A stretch of 64,000 nt of DNA from Setoptus koraiensis (Eukaryota > Arthropoda). This document shows, piece after piece, positions 58,864-64,000 of the stretch. The position numbers were made by a program, and so were the translations under genes. How positions within the stretch are numbered: position 1 is the first letter of the stretch; each line of letters begins with the position of its first letter. The stretch lies in the NCBI GenBank assembly GCA_048013815.1, contig CM106585.1:310001-374000 (forward strand), written 5' to 3'. The notes below the pieces were generated by a model. That model was not told the origin of the DNA. It saw nothing but the letters and a program-made list of their open reading frames with translations, and searched no databases.

Positions 58864-61346
58864 GTGAGTTGAGTTGTAATAGTAATTCATCATATCACAA
58901 TATAAGTTATATAAAGCAACTTTATCATGCCTGTACTGCTACAATGATTGAACTCGATAGAAAGTTGCATCTCATCACAACGTAATCACACCCAAGGGTA
59001 TACAGTGTGGCGCCAAAAGTTGCTGGCACCGCCATAATTAATATTATAATTGTTGTTATTATAAATGTCATATTCATCATCGGCAAGCTCATAATTGCAA
59101 AGGTTGGGCTCACCTATGATCGTTGACAATCACGGTCGCGGGTAAGCCCTGAGGTGAATGATTGATTGGGTTTGGTGCAGATAATTATTGAATATTGTGA
59201 CACAATAGACACAGTTGAATTGGTTCACTAACAGCCAACTGGAGCACAACAGGCAAAAAGATGATTGCGAAAAGAGTAAAATTAAATTACATATTCATCA
59301 TCGTCAACAAATATTTATAGATTAATCAGGTCACACATAAATATTGATAGATTAGCCAAAGAACGTATTGTTACTATTCGAGCACGTTGCATGTCTGCAG
59401 ACTGCATGCTATTGATACTATCAAATCGATACAAGCCAGCAGAACGCGACTGGTGCCGTTATAACGCTCTCTTTCTTCACGAGATAGAGTATACGTCATA
59501 AAATAATGTTATTATTTTATGCTGGCACTACAATTATTTTTCCTTGTTGATGTTGCTGATGTTGCTGTTGTCACTTGGCACTTGTCACTGATTGACTTTT
59601 TACACTTGACAGTGAAACAGCAATAACATTGATATTGCATATTGTTTGCATAAAATGCGATTGAGTCAGTTAGTTAGTTAGCAAGCTGATAGCGTCGACA
59701 TGAAGCGTTATAATAATCATAGTGTAACTCGTCGTCGATAAGTAATTATCGGCTACCCACTCCTATTCTTTCTACTTGCACAGCTATACTTCAGCATGCT
59801 TGTGAAACCAACACGCCACACAACAACAACAATACTCACACCACCACCAGCGCCATCTCATTGCTGTCCTGTACCTGTCATGTCATCAAAGTTTATACGC
59901 TCATTCGACATAAAGCTGGCAAGCTAGTTGTATCAAGCTAATATTGATATATGAGTGTGTGATATGCATGTATCTTTTGTGTGTGTGTGTTATACTCAAC
60001 GTTACACCCACAAGATCAGCAGACACTCGCCAAGATCACCAACACGACTAACACCGCTTGACTCGTTAGCCAAATAGCTGGCTTTCCATAATGCTCGTCT
60101 TGCGTCTCGGATCGTCTGACACTTGTTCAACTTGTTAGCTTATCCGTGCTCATGCTCATCACTCATTATGATTAACAACTCTGGCGATCTAGATGAGTTG
60201 ACTTTGACAAGCACTCCATTCATTGCGTTCACTGCATTTACCAATAACGATACACTCAAGAATAATATCGAAAAGCCAGAACACTCTGATCGCTATTTCA
60301 GGGCTGCAATGTTGTTGTTGTTGTTGTTGTTGTTACATCCACAACACCAGTCAGTGTGTGCGTCTTGCCAATGTCAAGTGGATCGATCTCTTGAATTTTG
60401 TCGGAATGAGAAGAAAAGACAGCGCCGCGTCCGTTGTGAATTTTCAGTGTCAAAATGAAGTGTTTATGAATAACTACAATAATAATGAGAGTACCCTGAA
60501 AAAGTAACAAGTGCTCGCTCTTAACGCGCTCAAAACGCTGGTTTCACAGCAGGTTCAAAAGAGTAGCAGCGGTTGTTATTATCTGATAATCTCCAATAAT
60601 CGCCGAGTAACTCTATACCCTATCCATGATAAATGGCGATGGCTCTATAGGAAATTGGCTCTAACAAGTTTCTCTGAAATCTTTATCTGACATTCAAATG
60701 AAAAATTGAAAAAAAAAACTGAACAAACATTGTGAAATATGCGCTTTTGAAAAGCTTCAAGGGTTTTACACTCAATTGCGACCGCCGTTGCTGTAGTCGG
60801 GTATTTGCTCGAAACTCTATCTCCACTTGGCTGTTGTTGCTTCTTGACGTGATTATTTTTGCAGAGGCAGCTGACGAGCAGCCGCAGAAACGTGGTGCCG
60901 TCAACAAAAACATGCAGTTGTCGATCCGTTAAGAGAGACCCTATCTGGTGTGTATCCACTCTACTTGTCAGCTTGTCTGCAATGGCACCAGTCGGCCCGA
61001 AAATACAGCAACCTTTTAACAGCTCCCAGGCAAGTGACATTTTTTTTTTTGGGATATTTTCAATTTAAATAGTAAATAATCAACAATACAATCACAACTA
61101 CACACCAGCCACACCAATGCTCGCCTGTCAGGGCGCCCGCCTCGCTAGGGGCCTCATTGTTTACCGTTGTCGTGGTTGTCAGCCAATGAGACAACTCAAC
61201 CACAACGTAACTAGACTGACGCACACAATATCCCTGTTAGATAGTTCAATTCTCAAGTAACGAAAACTGATCCTTGTTTTTCTGTTTGCTCATTCGCATT
61301 AAATTCGCATTAATGTACTACTAAATATCATGTATCAAATCAACAG
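58864..61346. other. Region between the MGSKLSK exon and malic enzyme exons
   Basis: The 3' exons of the preceding gene or 5' exons of malic enzyme should lie here, but none is convincingly recognised. A small candidate first exon for malic enzyme is 60982-61029 (ATGGCACCAGTC start, GC-type donor CAG/GCAAGT, correct phase). An alternative leader-like frame from 61112 (MLACQGARLARGL) would be out of phase with the next exon. A GTTGTTGTT run is at about 60310-60335. Confidence 0.4.
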
Positions 61347-63128
61347 GGACTGGCCTACACCAATGAGGAACGAAAGAAACTGGGCATTCTGGGCCTCATT
61401 CCGCCCGCCTATCAATCGCAAGATTTACAAGTGGAGGTAGTGATGAATTTCATTGATAATATCGGCGACGAATTGAACAAATACATCTATTTAAGACATC
61501 TCAAGGATTACAATGAGCGCCTATTTTACAAAGCACTAACTCAAAATGTTGAAAAACTAATGCCGTTGGTATACACACCCACAGTTGGTTTGGCATGTCA
61601 AAAATTTAGCCATATCTTTATGCGTCCAAGGGGCCTATATATCACCATTGATGATTTGGGCCAGGTAGGCCAAGTGCTGGCCAATTGGCCAGAGAAAGAA
61701 GTTAAAGCAATTGTTGTAACTGACGGCGAACGTATTTTGGGCTTGGGCGATCTGGGAGTCAATGGCATGGGCATTAGTATTGGCAAGCTATCATTGTATA
61801 CCGCCTTGGCGGGTATTCCGCCCAAAAATGTGTTACCTATCACCATTGATGTTGGAACAAATAACCCAATTTACATTAAGGACCCTCTGTATATGGGCCT
61901 CAGGCAACAGCGCGTCAGGGGCGAGAAATACGATCAATTAATGGAAGAATTCATGCAGGCTGTTGTGTCGAGATTTGGTCGGTCTTGTTTGATACAATTC
62001 GAGGATTTTGCCAATTCGACAGCCTTTGATTTGTTGAAACGTTACAGAGATCGCTATTGTACTTTCAACGACGACATCCAAGGAACAGCGTCTGTTTGTT
62101 TGTCGGGACTGTTCTCTGCAGCCAAGATAACCAACACCAGAATGGGCGATCACACTTATTTGTTTTACGGCGCCGGCGAGGTGAGTTAACAGAATTCCAC
62201 AATTTACAACTATTCCAATGATAGAATTATTAATCAATTATTATTTTTATTATTTTTCAACCTAAACTATTCACGACAGGCCAATCTGGGCACGGCGCAA
62301 CTACTGGTTATGGCCATGATTGAGTATGGCGTTAAAGAGGCAGACGCTAAAAAGAAGATCTGGCTAGTAGATTCGCGCGGTCTTGTTGTCAAGAATCGCG
62401 ATGGAGCCCCCATAAGCGGACACAAGGCGAAATTTGTTCAAGATGGACCTCCACTTAGAGGTCTCGAGGAGATTATTGATTTTGTTAAGCCTACGGCGCT
62501 CATTGGAGCCTCCGCTCAGGGTGGAGCCTTTAATGAAACTGTTTGTTCTAAGATGGCGAAATTAAATGAACGACCCATAATATTTGCTCTTAGTAATCCA
62601 ACTTCAAAGGCTGAGTGTACGGCCGAACAAGCCTACAAATGGACTCAGGGCAAGTGTGTCTTCGCCTCGGGCTCCCCATTTGATCCAGTTCAATATCAAG
62701 GCAAAACATACATAACTGGCCAGGGTAACAATGCCTACATATTTCCTGGCGTTGGTCTCGCGGTTATAGCAGCCAAAGTGCACGCAATACCAGAAGATAC
62801 ATTCCTAGTGGCAGCAAAGGCATTGAGCGATCAATTGACCGATAGTGATATTCAAGTTGGTCTCGTTTATCCGAGCTTAACTAAGATACGCCAGGTTACA
62901 TTGAAGGTGGCCACCAGAGTATTTCATTATTTTTACGCTGAACGACTCGCAAATCACAGGCCTGAACCGCAAGATAAGCTGAGCTACTTGAGAAATATCC
63001 AATATAACTATGATTATGAAACAACATCATCGTTAGCCAAGCTTTCATTGGATAGCGCCACTAGAAGTCATCAGGACAGTCAGACAATGAACAAAAATGG
63101 GGCCACTTTGTTCACCGGTAACCGATAA
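61347..63128 (+). CDS. Malic enzyme (5' end uncertain)
   Basis: Exons 61347-62180 and 62280-63128, with a 99-base GT-AG intron, in matching phase; 560 residues seen. It catalyses oxidative decarboxylation of malate to pyruvate with NAD(P)H production, in cytosol or mitochondria. Seen in order: LAYTNEERKKLGILGL, MPLVYTPTVGLACQ (catalytic Tyr), VVTDGERILGLGDLGVNGM, a catalytic-Lys region LRQQRVRGEKYD, IQFEDFAN and CTFNDDIQGTASV (metal-binding acids), FYGAGEANLGTAQ (dinucleotide-binding loop), IFALSNPTSKAECTAEQAY, FASGSPFDPV and GQGNNAYIFPGVGLAV. The usual short segment before LAYT (RGxxLLRDPxxNK in relatives) was not found upstream, so the first exon is missing or very different; 60982-61029 is one possibility. 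The C-terminal 50 residues are Ser/Gln-rich and unconserved. Cofactor choice cannot be read safely. Confidence 0.92.
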
Positions 63129-64000
63129 ATTTCTGGCTTTAATTGAGAGGAATGGATATTATTTGACTTTGTTGATTATTGAGTATGTAATATGAGTATG
63201 TCGCTTACTAGTTCGATAGTAAAGAGGTTTGAAAGGTACTAGTGACGCCATGACAGAATGAGAGAGTCACGTCAAATCTAATCACGTCTAAAGAATAATA
63301 CTAAAGGATACTGAGGAATACTGAAGAATTATGAAATAAACAATTTGATCACACATCTTAAATCAAAGTAAAACACCATGTCAAGATAGAATAACAATAA
63401 AATAGAGTATCTCTGAATACGACACCAACTCAATTGTGAATATCTTCTGCTGATGATTGTGGCTGTATCCGGCCTCGTCATACAGTATTGATTATATAGC
63501 CTGCATTTTTGTATTTTTCTCATTAGCTAACTCTCAGCTCTTATTCGACGGGCAAGCGACAGATGATTTGTCCAGCTTTCGCTTCAAGTTTCCGACAGAC
63601 TTGTCCACCCTTGCATCGCTTGATACATTTGCAGAAATTATGCTGCTCTCTCGACTGAAATCAAACATGACCAACCAATGCAGCCATGGGCGTTGAGCTG
63701 TCAGGTCCATCAAATGACAAGCTTTATGGTAATTAACAAAAAGCTATTATAAACAACGGACGCTCATCAAACGTTCTTGTGTCTGACGCAAGGATGACCC
63801 ACCGAAGAACCAACAAATCGACTACACGTATATGGCCATCGCACAACAAACAACCATTATCGCTGTAAACGTTATAACTCGCTATGCTGTATGAGTACTA
63901 TACGACGGGCAACACCCTTGTCCAATTGGCCATGTGATCGTTGTTTGTTACAGGCATTACAGTGACAAAGGACATGATCACGACGGTGATTACGTAATAT
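63129..64000. other. Malic enzyme 3' UTR and downstream
   Basis: AATAAA-type signals occur near 63335 and 63397. The remaining sequence to the window edge has no recognisable coding motif. Confidence 0.4.

Noticed and set aside
61112-61258. Leader-like frame MLACQGARLARGL as malic enzyme first exon (mitochondrial transit peptide)
   Set aside because: Its only donor leaves a phase that does not join to the exon at 61347 in frame.

Overview
This is nuclear DNA from an animal. The evidence is GT-AG introns, mostly about 85-370 bases long, a metazoan gene set (Misshapen/TNIK-type kinase, Cappuccino-type formin, dynein intermediate chain, phocein/MOB4, RGS protein, CYP3-clan-like P450, MIF, malic enzyme), dense interspersed repeats and a 500-N scaffold gap. 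An arthropod, possibly a mite, is my best guess from gene compactness and family content. That is inference; no single base in the window proves it.

Layout. 1-12,000 is a repeat block: nested terminal-inverted-repeat (TIR) elements, a satellite-bearing element and scattered pieces of a Ty3/gypsy retrotransposon (G1, minus strand). 12,100-41,000 is a gene island: a papain-family protease with an in-frame stop, a PLD3-like phospholipase D-fold protein, a formin, a MAP4K kinase (4 exons), dynein intermediate chain (2 exons), MOB4, an RGS-domain protein, a cytochrome P450, an OFA/MCT-like MFS transporter (5 exons), a short CWF19L2-like protein and MIF. 41,100-51,400 is a second repeat block: a copia-like fragment, TIR elements, and a Ty3/gypsy gag-pol (G2, minus strand) interrupted by repeated insertions of one element family. 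51,500-64,000 holds little to 55 kb, then an unrecognised N-myristoylation-type gene (2 exons seen) and malic enzyme at the right edge.

Most notable observations. (1) A family here called HP elements has an inverted AGCGCTTAATT sequence near both ends, a terminal hairpin and variable tandem-repeat cargo. Three copies interrupt the G2 gag-protease-RT coding region, all in the same orientation, with no target-site duplication; removing each leaves host sequence and frame intact. The structure resembles non-autonomous Helentron/HINE elements but the family is not identified. (2) A TIR family with GGKTGTTC-like ends makes 8-base target duplications. Six clean duplications are visible in this one window, one with an unoccupied counterpart elsewhere in the window. 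These elements carry a conserved GC-rich chain of hairpins and many copies of CCGGAAGT, the ETS-type motif.

How genes relate: apart from adjacency there is no operon-like organisation. The kinase (MAP4K) and MOB4/phocein are both connected with STRIPAK/Hippo-type signalling in other animals, and formin, dynein and MAP4K are cytoskeletal or signalling genes, but their closeness here may be chance.
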